Assembly (NCBI GenBank): GCA_002786025.1
Contig: NHNW01000065.1
Coordinates: forward strand, 150,848 to 214,847
Reading direction: 5' to 3'
DNA length: 64,000 nt
From: Zasmidium citrigriseum
Lineage: Eukaryota; Ascomycota; Dothideomycetes; Mycosphaerellales; Mycosphaerellaceae
The first letter of the stretch is position 1; each line of letters opens with the position of its first letter. The position numbers were made by a program, and so were the translations under genes. Below, piece after piece: positions 33,404 through 44,274 of the stretch. The notes beneath the pieces were generated by a model. It searched no databases, was not told the DNA's origin, and was given only the letters and a program-made list of their open reading frames with translations.

Positions 33404-35436
33404 TCAAGCCTTCACCGTCTCGAATCCCTGCCACCCTTGCAGCTTCGAACGGATCTCGGGTCCGTAAGCGTTGACTGCGAATCGCCATATTAGCTTCATT
33501 CTCGACTCTGCGTGCTGTCACACTTACCACCGCCAGCATAACAAGTCATCTCGAACGCCTTTCCGGGCACGGTACCGCCCATATACGTGCTTCTGGTCGT
33601 CGGGAACAAGCTTGGTGCCGCGAGATCATTAATGCGCTTCTTCCATTCCCTTTCGGCGTCCTTGGTTGGATTGATATACCGGAGACCTTGGCGATTGATT
33701 TGCTTGATGGCCTGTTCGAGAGTTAGCTTTGAACGGTAACTGCCTACAACAGAAATCGTCTACTTACGTCTCTGATCCACCGGACTTGAATCTCAACAGA
33801 GGACGGGCCATTGGACAGAAGGGTAGGTCCATGGGGGCCGTAGAGATGGAAGAGGTTGGGATAGCCTAGGGTCTGTCAGTCGAGTGCATGTAGCCCGAAC
33901 GGAGGCCACTTGCCTGAGATGGTCGTTCCGAGGTAAGTATTTGCAGCTGCCTTCCACTCATCCTTCAAGTAGGTCCCATGGATGGACTTGAGGCCCATGT
34001 TCGTAAGGCCACCAGTGACCTAAAACGTACCCTTGTCAGCTTCTCCTCCTCTCCAAACCACCGAGCATCAAATACTCACCACATCGAACCCAGTCGCCAG
34101 TGCGATGATATCAAACTCCTTCTCCTGTCCATTCGCCACAATCCCCTTCTCCGTAAACTTCTCAATCGGCGTCCCATTCTGCTCATTGATATTGACAATG
34201 TCCACATTCTCCCGGTCCAGAACCTCGTAGTAATTCTGCTCCAAACACGGCCTCTTGACACCGAACGGGTGCGGTGGCTCCTCAGGGAACAGGACCTTCT
34301 TCTTCTCCTCACTGCGCACGCGCTTCGACTGCTGCTTGCGCCAGTAGTTGTACGCTTCGCGATTGCACTTCTCGTCGAAGAGGTAGTCTTTGTAGCCCCC
34401 GAGCCAGAGTCCGAAACCTTGCTGCTTCCAAAGCTGGTCGAAGAAGGCCTGGCGCTCTTCCTCAGTGTCGTCGAAGGTGTTGCGCTCGCATAGGTCGTAG
34501 TGGAAGCCGGCGAAGGTCATTTCGCGGAGTTCGTGGATGTAGCGGTAGTCTGGCTTGCGGTGGTCTTGCTCCATCTTGGTGAGTTCGCGACGGCCCATTG
34601 GCAAAGCAAGATTTGGAGTACGTTGGTAGACGGTGAGGTGTTCTGCGACAGGGCCCATCTCTTGGATCATTTGGACGCCGCTGGCTCCTGTACCGATGAC
34701 GGCGACCTTCTTGCCGACGTAGTCAACGCCTTCTTCAGGCCAGAAAGAAGAATGGTGAATCTCGCCCTTGAATGTGTCGAGGCCGGGAACGTCAGGGATA
34801 TCTGCGAGGCTTGTCAATAACTATCATAGCCGTCTCCCACAGGGACAGACGCACAGCGCTTGGCCGCAAAACCTGCAGCGATGACCAAGAATCGAGCCTT
34901 CACCGTCCGGCCGTCCTGGGTCTTAACAACCCACTTGGACTCCTTATCATCCCACTCTCCACTGGTGACCACAGTATTGAACGCACAGTCTTTGCTAAGA
35001 CCCAACTTCTTATCTACATGGTCGAAGTATGCCTGCAGCTCATGCCAGTCGGGATAGTTGGTCGACCAATGCCAGTCTTCGTAGACTTCTGGGATGGCGA
35101 GCTCGTAGATTGGGACGGGGCTGTCGACGCGGGCGCCTGGGTAGATGTTCTGCAACGAATCTCGTCAGCTATCTTCATTTCGTTGGCTGCTTCAGTGGCA
35201 CCCACCCATCTCCAAGTGCCTCCAAACCCTGTGCCAGCATCGTAGAGCACGACTTTAAGGCCTTGCTGTCTCAGGTCGTACAAAGCTTTGGCACCGCCGA
35301 ATCCTGCTCCAACGACCAGCACGTCGAGATCGAGATTGTCCGCGTAAGGTCCATCATTTCTCAGTCTCTTGCCATATTGCCAGAGGTCAGTCTTGAGAAT
35401 CTTCTCTGGCTGGGGTGGATCGCCAATGCTGCCCAT
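33404..35436 (-). CDS. flavin-binding Baeyer-Villiger-type monooxygenase
   Basis: FAD/NADPH-dependent monooxygenase converting ketones to esters or lactones, 568 aa. Seven minus-strand exons: 35436-35206, 35149-34855, 34801-34080, 34019-33914, 33865-33768, 33711-33528, 33474-33404. FAD Rossmann motif VVGAGFGG (residues 41-48); Baeyer-Villiger fingerprint F-x-G-x3-H-x3-W-P at residues 186-197; NADPH motif VIGTGASG; and ALATGFDVVTGG near the C-terminal half, restored by splicing. The intron 33913-33866 starts with GCAAGT rather than GT; the junction LGTTISG/YPNLF is conserved in the family, so it is a real GC-AG intron. Substrate unknown (cyclohexanone/steroid-type relatives). Tandem with the LaeA-like gene. 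Confidence 0.95.
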
Positions 35437-37016
35437 GTTGTTCGCTGTCAAGATATACGAAACCGAGTACGAGAGATCTAAAAGTGAAGAGCAAATGGAC
35501 ACAACTCACCCTCAACAGCGCGACCTCGCTGCCTTAAGAGCCCTAGGTGGCAGCGTCCATCCCTTCATCCGCAGATTAGTCTTGCCGAAGGGACTAGTCT
35601 CGTAGTCTCGTTGGGAGCTCACATGCGCTGCGAGCTGCTTTGCCCCACGGAACATCAGAAGCTAATCGCCTGACGATGCGGGGATATGTGTGGGGTGCAG
35701 GCGCCATCTTGAGTTCAATTCTAGGTCCTCGAAGCGCTCTATTCGTCGGTCTAGACATGGCGTGAGGTCTTCCTCAGTCTATTCGCTGGCTTACTTTCCT
35801 GAACTGAGCAATAGTCTCCAGATGCAGGACGGTAATAACGACGGCAGGGCTAGAGGATGGGAGCAATCCGTTCAGGCGGAGCTTCAAGCACGGGCACCTG
35901 GAAACCTGGAAGGCTGGGTCGAAGGCGGGGTAGGCAAGTCCAGCGACTGTCCTCGAGGCGAGCACAGAGAAGCGCTGGTGTTCCCTGTAGCAATAGATAA
36001 CTTGTTGGCTTTCCATTTGCCGCGAATACCGAGGTGTCTGTATCGCGGTGGCTCCAGTGAGTGAGCATGGCCTCCGGATGTCCTCACTATCGACGGTTGA
36101 CCCCTTGGACCGACGCGAGTCGCTGGCTCGACTCATAGAATGGCGTTCGATCAGGATGGCTTGATAGCCCAGCTTCGATCTTCAGACGTGCTGCAAGGGC
36201 CCAAGGTCCTGGTTTGTGGCGGCCACGCGGCGGAAGGTCCAGAGCCTCCACTGTGGCAACGAGGCGGCCAGATCTGCATGCATTTCCAAATACCCCTCAA
36301 TCTCCAAGTATGCTGATGTCTGCGCTTGAGGGCGCGAACGGCGTGACGTTGACATAAGGAAGATGGTAACATGCATTCCACACTTGCGATACCAGGTCGT
36401 GCATTTGGACATCCATTAGTGTACCATGCGATCCGGCGAGTTGGGATTCTGCGAGTCAGCGAACCACCTGATGACTCAGTACTACACTTCGCAGCAAGGG
36501 AGATACCCCCATTGTACTTCTTCGGTGAGAACGTTGCTTGAGCCACTGATATTCGAGTTGTGTCTCGATTCGGGGCCGATAGCAACGGAGAATCGCGCAA
36601 AGCCGTGAGCATGACCAGTCCTCAGAACCCGAAAAAGCTAGAGTACAGACATCGTAGATGGTGATGTGTGGACTTCGGTCCCGTCCTTGGTGTCGGTATA
36701 GCCAACCCTGGTACATAACGGGAGGATGTCGCGTGGGTGAGTAGTGCTGCTTGCGGCAATGCATGATGGTTCCAGACACTTAAATCGGACGTCCTGTCTT
36801 CCTCGCGATCGTCAACAAGACGCTGTGGAATCGAGTTCTGTAAAGTAAGTGCAGTCTGTCGAAATTATAGTAGTCATAGGAGGGCCCGTCTTGGAGCAAT
36901 GATGAAGGGAAAGGGATTGTGATGTCATGTTGCACGTCTGACGGTCCAGTCAGGCCGTCTCGCATATCTCGCGGTCTCGTACCTCATATTCACACCTCCA
37001 CTCCAGCATAAAACTC
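35437..37016. other. 1.6 kb gene-poor stretch
   Basis: I find only short mutually overlapping open frames, for example around 35850-36070 and 36130-36610, with no family match and no clean splice pattern. It could hold a small unrecognised or decayed gene. Confidence 0.4.
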
Positions 37017-37934
37017 CTACCTGCTGTAATCGCGCTTCCAGATCTTGTCGAATGCCTCTTTGTCGATGGCGAACTCCCGCGCATACTCCCACTCCATCTC
37101 ATGCATCCTCTTACCACAAAGCACCAAGCTGTGCAGCGGAGGCCCCAGATCGGCCTCAGTGAGCTCCTGGAGTGTGCCAGCGACGATGCGCTCTCCCTCG
37201 CTACCCAGCCGAGCCACTCCGATAGCCAGCTTCTCTTTGCCGCACACTCCCTTCTGCCGCGTCTCTTCAACTTCGACCATCTGACTGGCACACTGGGCGA
37301 CTGACATGAAGCGCGGGGACTCGTAGATGATCTTGCCTCTTGCCAGAGCTTTGAGATCCGGCTCTTTGACTTTGATGTCCAGCAGGACCAGCGTATGTAG
37401 ACCAAGCGTTGCGTTCTCAGCGATGCGATCGTAGAAACTGTCGGGCTTCCAGTCGTCAGTGAAGAAGACCATAGACACCGTCTGGCCAAAGTTGTAGAGA
37501 CTCAGACCAGTCGCGCCCACAGCAGTCAGGATCGAGGCGTTCGGCAGGGTGCGGGTCGGGATGGGAGGCTCGTGCTGTCGGCATCGCAGCGCCAGATCGG
37601 TGTGTGTCGTCGCACTGAAGGGGTCGCCGACTACAAGAAAGGCCACATCGACCTTGTCGGCGTCGGCCAAAATCTCGTCGGAGCGCGATTCGACCATTTC
37701 GCGGTCGGCCAGGATGACTGAGCGGCCATAGTAGCCTTCCTACTGCAGCGAGGCGCGTGAGTGCTAGATAGCAGCGAGGAGGGGCGGATGGGACCGTACC
37801 AGTTGCTGCTGGTCGACGAGCAGGACGGCCGTGTACGACTCCAAATAGACGCGGTCGGCGCGACGAACGATCTCGAGTCCTTTGGTCGAGACGTCGCGCT
37901 CGTCAGCAAGCCCAAGGCCGATGACGTACAGCAT
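37017..37934 (-). CDS. dph5: diphthine methyl ester synthase Dph5
   Basis: SAM-dependent methyltransferase of diphthamide synthesis on elongation factor 2, cytosolic, 285 aa, the usual length. Minus-strand exons 37934-37800 and 37739-37017. The N-terminus [19 protein letters not shown] is diagnostic, as are [41 protein letters not shown] and [15 protein letters not shown]. The intron acceptor is the second of two adjacent AGs (GCAGTAG); only that one keeps the frame and avoids a stop. Confidence 0.96.
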
Positions 37935-38791
37935 CCTGGTAGTCGGGACGTGGAAGTTGTAGAGTAGTGCGTTGGTATGAAGCGGTTCTTGGAAATTCTC
38001 GATTTTTGGGGGCGAATTGGAGGCTCGGAAGCCCCACACGGATCTACCCGATCAACATCCCTGCAGAGCTTCCCACGTGGGGCTTGGCAGGAACGACCAA
38101 TCACGATGCATGCATATCAACGACAGTCGTAGCTGTGACGCTTTGTTGTTGATGTCTTTTCAATGTTGGGAGCAAGTTGCAGTCGAAGCAGAGAAATGCA
38201 CAGCAAAGAAAGAACTCTCAGCGCGCATGCCAAGGGGAGTCGCAGTGGAACGGACTGCCCTAAGAAAAGTTCACATCTGACTTGATTCCCATCTCCCATG
38301 TTCAGGATGCTGAACAGTTGAGTGCGATGCTGCTACCACAGTCGATCTGTGCAGGACGCAGAGACGATTTGTAGGAGTGATGCAGTTGTGAGATGTCCCT
38401 GCTCGACAGTGGTAACAACATCACTCGGCAGGCGGTTCGTGGAAGACCTCCAACACCCAGAAAAGCCGGACATGGCTCTCTTGCTGCGCGGATGCGCTCC
38501 AGCGGTACGCTCATGACCCATATTCCCTCTTGGGAATTTGTGAAGTGCGCGCCCGCAGTAGCTTTCACTTATCAACCACCTGCCGCCCTGTCGCCCCTCC
38601 AGCATCTGAGAACGTAAACCAACTCTTCATCAAAGATCTTGATCCAATCCCCAATCTTCTCAGCACATCTCCATCCTCTTGAACAGCTCTTCGACAGCAT
38701 AGACCTTCGATCGATCCTCGGGGATATACTGTGAGTGTTGCCAGTTGATCAGCCTCACGTTGACTACTGACCTCACGGCGACCAGGCCAGC
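37935..38791. other. intergenic between divergent genes
   Basis: 857 bp upstream of dph5 and of the small proline-rich gene. A 61-codon antisense frame at 38660-38845 overlaps the first exon of the latter; I do not support it as a gene. Confidence 0.4.
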
Positions 38792-39494
38792 ATGTCGGCA
38801 CCCGACTTTGGGTACGTAGAGCTCCTCACCCTCTCCCATCTTCATGGAGCTGACATAGTCGTAGCTACGTGTGGTTTAGCGACACCGAGCGCTATGAGTA
38901 CCTCCGCGACTGCGAGGGGCGCCCGAAGTTCGCGACCATCCACGATCTCGCCCTCCATGTGAGGCCCGTCCGCGCCACGACCTGGGAACGCATGTTGAGG
39001 GTGCTCAACGACGCGGGCGCTCCCTGTGGGGAGGAGCCCAGACAGATAGGTCGTTTTGAACCGTGAGTGACCAGATCCCCCAAAGCTCACAGCCAAGTCC
39101 ACCCGCTGACATGGTCGACAGCATCTATTACAAATGGAACGAGGCGCATCGACGTTGGGAAGTTCACGCGGCCATCGATGATCAGCGCGCCGAGTGGGTG
39201 GCCTCTCTCCCCGCAGCTCCTCAGGCGCCGCAACAGCCCTCACTTCCGACCCCGCCGGCCACTCGCCCTTCTTCTTCTGCTCCGAAGGTGAAAGATTACG
39301 AGAAGGGGAGAAGTGACGGCGCTCAGGGCGACACGGGAGAGGAGAGGAATGCTTATAGGGTGTACAATGGCATGAAGAAGCGTGGTCGGCGGCCGAAGGA
39401 TGAAGGTGAGGGCGAGAACAAACGGCCCAAGCCTAACCGTTCTCCTCCACCTCCACCGCCTCCGCCTGCGGGAGGAATGGGATTTCCCGCTTGA
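38792..39494 (+). CDS. small basic, proline-tailed protein of unknown function
   Basis: Not recognised. Three exons 38792-38811, 38865-39062, 39122-39494 give 196 aa; all junctions are in frame with GTACGT or GTGAGT donors, which is the main evidence that the gene is real. The N-terminal 100 residues look folded (WFSDTERYEYLRDC, FATIHDLALHVRP, YYKWNEAHRRWEVHAAIDD). The C-terminal half is disordered: Pro/Ser/Ala-rich, then basic (KKRGRRPKDEGEGENKRPKP) and a run of eight prolines. A nuclear location is suggested by the basic patch. A GTGAGT...ACAG pair shortly after the stop could be a 3'UTR intron. Confidence 0.68.
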
Positions 39495-40262
39495 GGGGCA
39501 AGAAGGTGAGTTCAATCCAATCCCGATATCTCATGAGCATCTATGCTGACGATCGTCCGACAGGCTCCTCGTGGACGGGATTGAGTTAGGGGGAGGTGTT
39601 TGCGTGGGACTTTGTTCCAGCGCTGGTGTTGGCGGTTCTCTCGGCGGCGTTTGGGACGGCCACATGCTCGCGCTATGGTCTCGCCAAAGGCCCTTGCGAC
39701 TGTTTGCTGTCTTAGCGTTGGTGTTGGCGGCTGTCTGTGTGGACTTATGTTTACTGGCGTCGGCGTTTGGGTTAGCCATGAGTTTGCCCGATGAAAATAC
39801 TGCACCTGTTGTTTCGTACTACTTGTCTCCGTCTTATTGTCAAGAACTGCGCCGTTGATCCTCGATTCAATGCTCTTACTGTACGCAGATACTTGGGAGA
39901 TGACCTGGTCATGATCCATTCACATTGAATGTTGTAGCTGTGAGGGAGGGCAACACATACACCGACCGCCCTATGGCAGCAAGGTGATTCTGGGCTCGGA
40001 CAATGTGGACTGACACGGCTTATCGCAGACTCCGCTACCAAATGGAAGCGCCCTGTGTGTACTTCAGTCCATGCTCCACCTCGTACTGCATCTTCTATAC
40101 CATCCGTTGGATGCTTCGAAGGAGTCTTGTCTGACATCGGAGAGAGCCGTGCAGCCGTGCTATCGTCTTGGGGCGTAGGGCTGTTAAGCAAACGCAGGAT
40201 GGGAAGAGACTGGATGAGGCGCTCCAAAGCACTTGTGAAGTCGGTCTTGAAAGTCTGTGGAC
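39495..40262. other. intergenic, weak coding hints only
   Basis: A minus-strand open frame runs 40266-39772 but has no known domain or clear gene structure, and overlaps the possible small gene upstream in another frame. Confidence 0.35.
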
Positions 40263-40538
40263 TCATGTCTGCGAAGACTCGTGGTGTTCGTGATGATCTA
40301 GCGGAGCCTCCTGTCGTTCGTAGGCGGGGGGACGTAAATCAGCAGTATCGCGTGCCATCTCTTACTCGCACATTCCATCGCTTCTCGAGCTGCGGAGGAT
40401 GGGTTTTGTAGAAGAAGTCACGCTTCTGTGCTTTGAGAAAGACATGGATGTCGCGAACTTGTCGGAGCAGGAGCAAGTTCGACGTCGGCACTGCCAAATC
40501 TGGTCAGCCTAGGGTTGGCGCGAAGTCTTAGGGTTACT
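40263..40538 (-). CDS. possible 57-aa small protein with intron-split start codon
   Basis: Low-confidence small gene. Minus-strand exons ending at 40538 (the A of ATG), then 40490-40366 and 40310-40263. The first intron (40537-40491) separates A from TG of the start codon. Both introns have GT-AG ends and CTGA-type branch points. The product begins MPTSNLLLLRQVRDIHVFL and contains KAQKRDFFYKTHPPQLEKRW, a plausible amphipathic helix plus basic/aromatic stretch, and ends in an acidic His-rich tail. No family recognised. The antisense strand is also open over part of this region, so chance is possible. Confidence 0.35.
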
Positions 40539-41018
40539 TGGGGTTAAACAATGGCCGTCGACGACAACGACACGATGGCCAAGTGAGCCCGGTTCAATAT
40601 TCCTGTCATGCTATGAGACGCTTTTGTTATTCTGTTTGATTTTTAGGCGCCTTCGAGCTCTTCTTGAACTTTGATGACCTGATATCAGGATTGGACCCTT
40701 TTCACGATTCCACGAAACATGTGAAATCCAAAAAGACGTCAACACACTGGCTTGAATTCAGCCCGACATTCGTCTGGAGTCACCGTCAGGAAGAAACTCG
40801 GAGTCTTCGTATCATTGTGATTCGCATGGAACAGTGGCATTGATCAACGAAGTCCGACAATAGAATTGCAAGAGTGAACCGACTTCGTGACAGCGTACTA
40901 TTCAAGCGACAACCAAACAATGCAGACAACTCCTCCCAGCGCCTTCGCTTATGGTAATGTGATATCCTTGAGCCACCCTGTATGCTCGTCCGTCCATATC
41001 CCCCCCAAAACAAGACAC
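40539..41018. other. intergenic with telobox-like sequence at its edge
   Basis: Holds no supported gene. Immediately beside it, at 40508-40547, the plus strand carries CTAGGGTT, TTAGGGTTA and GGGGTTAA, resembling the telobox of some fungal promoters. Confidence 0.4.
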
Positions 41019-41996
41019 TTAAATCAACTTCAATGGCCGCTGAAAGTTGCCCTTCGGCACATGCTTCATGTATCTGGCCTTTAACTCAGGCTTCTGTAGC
41101 CGCCGAAAAGCTTCCTGGATATGCTTGGGTCCGACCGGCGTCCTCGCTTCCTCCGGGGGGTCAAACAGACCGGGTTCCCTCCTACGCTTGCGCCCGCGCT
41201 TCTCTTCGTCTCCCCCGCTCTCCCGCTTCAAGGCATCCTCGGCTGCCTTGACCTTGAGCGCTTCTTCGGTCAGCAGCGTGACAATCTCGTACGTCAAGAA
41301 GCCCAGAATGTCGACAATGTCATCGTTCGGCTTCGAGTCCGTGACAACGCCAAAGCCAGCCCACTCGCGGAATCGCTTGCCTTTGCGGAAGGTGAACGAA
41401 GCTTGCCGACATTCGGAGAAGTGCAGGTACTCTTCGGCATTCATCCCCTTGGTGCGTTCGTCGGCTTGCTTGAGGCGCTGCAGAGTCGCAGCGTTCATCT
41501 CCTCTTCCTCCTCGTCTTCTTCGTCTTCACGCTCAGGAACCTGCTCGCTGTAGAAACTCGATACATCCCACGGAAGACCGACTTTCGCCTTCTTGTTCTT
41601 GCTATTACGTGTGCCGACGCTGGGTCCGGTGCCGAGAGTCGGGTCATTCGCTGCCAGGTCAAAGTCATCAACGCCGCCGGCATCGCCACCACCCCCACCC
41701 TTGTCGTCGCTGTCTTTGGCGCTCTTTCGGACATCTTTCCAGGACAGGAATGTACGTAACCGGGAGACCTTGGCTTTGTCGTGTCGGATGAGGAAGATGA
41801 GATCGTCTGTGGAGATGGTCCGGACTCCACGTCGTGCGGCCAGCTCGGTCGCGCGCTTGAGCATTTCCATGACTTGCTGCTGGACTATGCTCTCGATCAT
41901 GCTGGTGGTCTCTGGGGATACATCGCCGGTCTCGCCGGAGACGAACATCATCTGCTGGATCTCCGTCCGGTACTTCGCGTTCTTGTTGTCCGCCAT
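41019..41996 (-). CDS. spt3: SAGA complex subunit Spt3
   Basis: Histone-fold subunit of SAGA that contacts TBP; nuclear, 325 aa, single exon. N-terminal fold from [22 protein letters not shown] through [24 protein letters not shown] and [22 protein letters not shown] (cores shown shortened: [29 protein letters not shown]). An acidic loop ([11 protein letters not shown]) leads to the second histone fold, [19 protein letters not shown], and the conserved end IQEAFRRLQ. The family match is strong across the whole length; the Gly/Asp-rich insertion after the first fold is variable in fungi. Confidence 0.95.
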   Translation of the reverse strand: MADNKNAKYRTEIQQMMFVSGETGDVSPETTSMIESIVQQQVMEMLKRATELAARRGVRTISTDDLIFLIRHDKAKVSRLRTFLSWKDVRKSAKDSDDKGGGGGDAGGVDDFDLAANDPTLGTGPSVGTRNSKNKKAKVGLPWDVSSFYSEQVPEREDEEDEEEEEMNAATLQRLKQADERTKGMNAEEYLHFSECRQASFTFRKGKRFREWAGFGVVTDSKPNDDIVDILGFLTYEIVTLLTEEALKVKAAEDALKRESGGDEEKRGRKRRREPGLFDPPEEARTPVGPKHIQEAFRRLQKPELKARYMKHVPKGNFQRPLKLI

Positions 41997-42274
41997 AGTG
42001 GACGACTACGGGGCCCAACGAGGCCCAATCGAGGGGTGCGCTCAGTGGCTGGCGGTAATTGAGTCCTGTCTTCAGATTGCTCAGAAGATAGATGCGCCTT
42101 CTCGACAGTCCTCAGGGCGAATCTTGTAGATGCTGGTCAAGTTTGCTGATGAGCTGAGGTTGTCACAAGCGGCGAGCGCGAAACGCGAGTGAGCGGAGAA
42201 GCGGGGACATCGCTACGTGCCGAGCCGTGCAAGGTCTAACTTCGTACAGTCTAGCTTTAACTCTATTTCTCGTC

Positions 42275-43390
42275 TCACTCGCCCACCTCAACGACCAACT
42301 TGGCACAACTCACGCCCTTCATGATCTCATCGCACGCCACGTTGACTGCTTCCAATCCTCTTCCCACCACTTTCGGCTGCGGACTGGGCTTGATGGTCTT
42401 CTTCTCCAACTGCTCCTTCAGCCATGTTCCGAACCAGTATCGGAACTGCGCCAGTCTCTTCCCTTCGTCCGCCATCGACGGCTGCACGAACAGCGTTTCC
42501 ATGCCATCGATCTGTTCAGCATCTGCTGGAACTGGCGGCGCCGACCCGATGCTTGCCATCTGCCCACTTGCATCGCTGAGGAATGGCTTAAGAACTGCTT
42601 GACACTTGCTCAGCTCTCCCATGGCCAGAAAACAGTGTCGAATTACAACATCGTCCTCTCGTGCCGCCAACACAATACTTTCCGCCACCTGAGGCTCTTT
42701 GTAATCGAACACGCGATCGGCTCCCAAGGACTTCACGTACTCGAGGTTAGCCGTGCCGGCGGTAGCGTACACAGCTGCGAAAGAAGACGTGGGATATTCC
42801 TTCAGCAGTCGCGCACTTTGTACACCCATCGTACCCACGCTGGAGGATGCGCCCCAGACCAACAAGGCCTCTTTCTTCTGCTTTCCCGTGGTCTGATCGG
42901 CGGCAGGAATCGTACGCGGGATCTGCAATGCGTCCCATACGCTGAGGGGTACCTGCACAGACACGGGCAAAGTCGCTGCTTGATTCCAAGAAATGCTGTC
43001 ATCAGGGAGAGGTACAGCATGCTGCCAGGGAACCAGACACCGCTGTTGAAAAGCTCCGTAGTCGAGGTTGCCGGGATGCCAAACCGCTGCAGCGTAGGCG
43101 GCGACTCTAGTGACACCCGGTCGGAATACAGGGCCACCACCTCCATGAGGCGTGTTTGTGGAGACGTGGTCTCCAACCTCTAAGACTCGCCCAGAGATGT
43201 CGAATCCCAGGACCGTTGGGTAGCTGGAAATGAGGAGGCCGAGATTGCGCATGATGCCGTCCGCTGGATTGATGGCCACCGATTTGACCTCGATCAGAAG
43301 CTCGCCGGGCCCAGGCTTCGGAGTAGGACGGCTTTGCACCTGAAAGGGCTCTCCTTGCGCGACTGCGACGGCGGCGAGATGTGTGGTCAT
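42275..43390 (-). CDS. medium-chain dehydrogenase/reductase, ToxD-like enoyl reductase type
   Basis: NADPH-dependent oxidoreductase of the zinc-independent MDR class often annotated ToxD-like or trans-acting enoyl reductase; 371 aa, single exon. GroES-like N-terminal domain (GELLIEVKSVAINPADG), then the cofactor-binding WGASSSVGTMGVQSARL and a SLGADRVFDYKEP segment. The zinc-ligand cysteine set of classical alcohol dehydrogenases is absent. Relatives act as partners of polyketide synthases or as free quinone/enone reductases; no synthase lies in this window, so a pathway role is open. It is 3 kb from the metabolite cluster, with the phosphate carrier in between. Confidence 0.88.
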   Translation of the reverse strand: MTTHLAAVAVAQGEPFQVQSRPTPKPGPGELLIEVKSVAINPADGIMRNLGLLISSYPTVLGFDISGRVLEVGDHVSTNTPHGGGGPVFRPGVTRVAAYAAAVWHPGNLDYGAFQQRCLVPWQHAVPLPDDSISWNQAATLPVSVQVPLSVWDALQIPRTIPAADQTTGKQKKEALLVWGASSSVGTMGVQSARLLKEYPTSSFAAVYATAGTANLEYVKSLGADRVFDYKEPQVAESIVLAAREDDVVIRHCFLAMGELSKCQAVLKPFLSDASGQMASIGSAPPVPADAEQIDGMETLFVQPSMADEGKRLAQFRYWFGTWLKEQLEKKTIKPSPQPKVVGRGLEAVNVACDEIMKGVSCAKLVVEVGE

Positions 43391-44274
43391 TGTGGACTTG
43401 CGCTGTAAGTCAATTCTGTCGATTTCGTTTCTGCTGTGTTTGGTTGCCGTGTTTTTTCCCTGATCCGAGGGGAAAGATCTTCAGGTCCTGGAGAGAGTCA
43501 ATGGCTTCTGTGCAAGCTGTGGAATTGCTTTCCTCTATTTATCTCTACCATTTCAAGTGGTCTCTTCTTCAAAAGTTTGGTTGTGCAGTGACGTTACAGG
43601 TTCCGTTGATCAACATTCTGGTGGACCCAGCATCCAATCAGCAATCCCTGGACACGAAAGGCGGCTAGCGTCCGTGGTGGAGCTTCAGAAAAAGGGTTCT
43701 CTTGCGAACATCATCAGCAAGTTCATGACAATCAACATCATACCAAGTGTTTGTGTTGCTGCCGGGCCGACCGACATACCAGTTGAGAACAATTGCAGTC
43801 CGCTTCTGCTCCTATATCTCCCGGTCACAGCCCACTCTGGCAATCTGGACAAGACTCATCGTCACCACTGGCCACAGAATTTGCTCGAATGCAAATCTCG
43901 TCGACCGAGCCCTTTTGCATGCACTCACAGCGATCGTCTCGCCATTTTGTAGAACTATCGCGACACGACAGGCGCACTCTGATCGGCACTGTGGACGAAG
44001 AATCCTCGGAAGTCATTGTCGTTGCATGAGATCGAGGCTCGACTGGCCGGACCCTTCGCGATGAATAGCTCTTTGGCACCAGGGAAGAACGGAATGCATC
44101 GAGCCGTTTCGCTCGTACAAATCTCGATGATTGTCCCGGGACTTTCTATCCATTGTATTGTCTATGGCCAATGTTACATGTGCTTTACTTCTATGGAATA
44201 CACAAACCGAGGTGCTGCATCGCTGACGAATGGAGAGATGACTGAATCAAGACATGCCACGGGATGTGCGTCAT
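43391..44274. other. intergenic, no gene seen
   Basis: 884 bp upstream of the ToxD-like gene and downstream of the phosphate carrier. Only short frames without coherent domains. Confidence 0.4.

Noticed and set aside
36133..36612. Overlapping open frames on both strands that look partly protein-like
   Set aside because: Frames contradict each other, none can be extended by convincing splicing, and no family is recognisable.
38660..38845. 61-codon minus-strand frame next to the small proline-tailed gene
   Set aside because: It overlaps the first exon and intron of a gene with three consistent junctions, and shows no known motif.
39772..40266. 165-codon minus-strand frame downstream of the possible micro-gene
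   Set aside because: Could not be joined in frame to the upstream exons and has no recognisable domain.
40551..40670. Plus-strand mini-gene starting MAVDDNDTMAK
   Set aside because: Either unspliced or spliced it ends after 11-19 codons, lacks a good branch point, and overlaps the 5' region of the minus-strand candidate.
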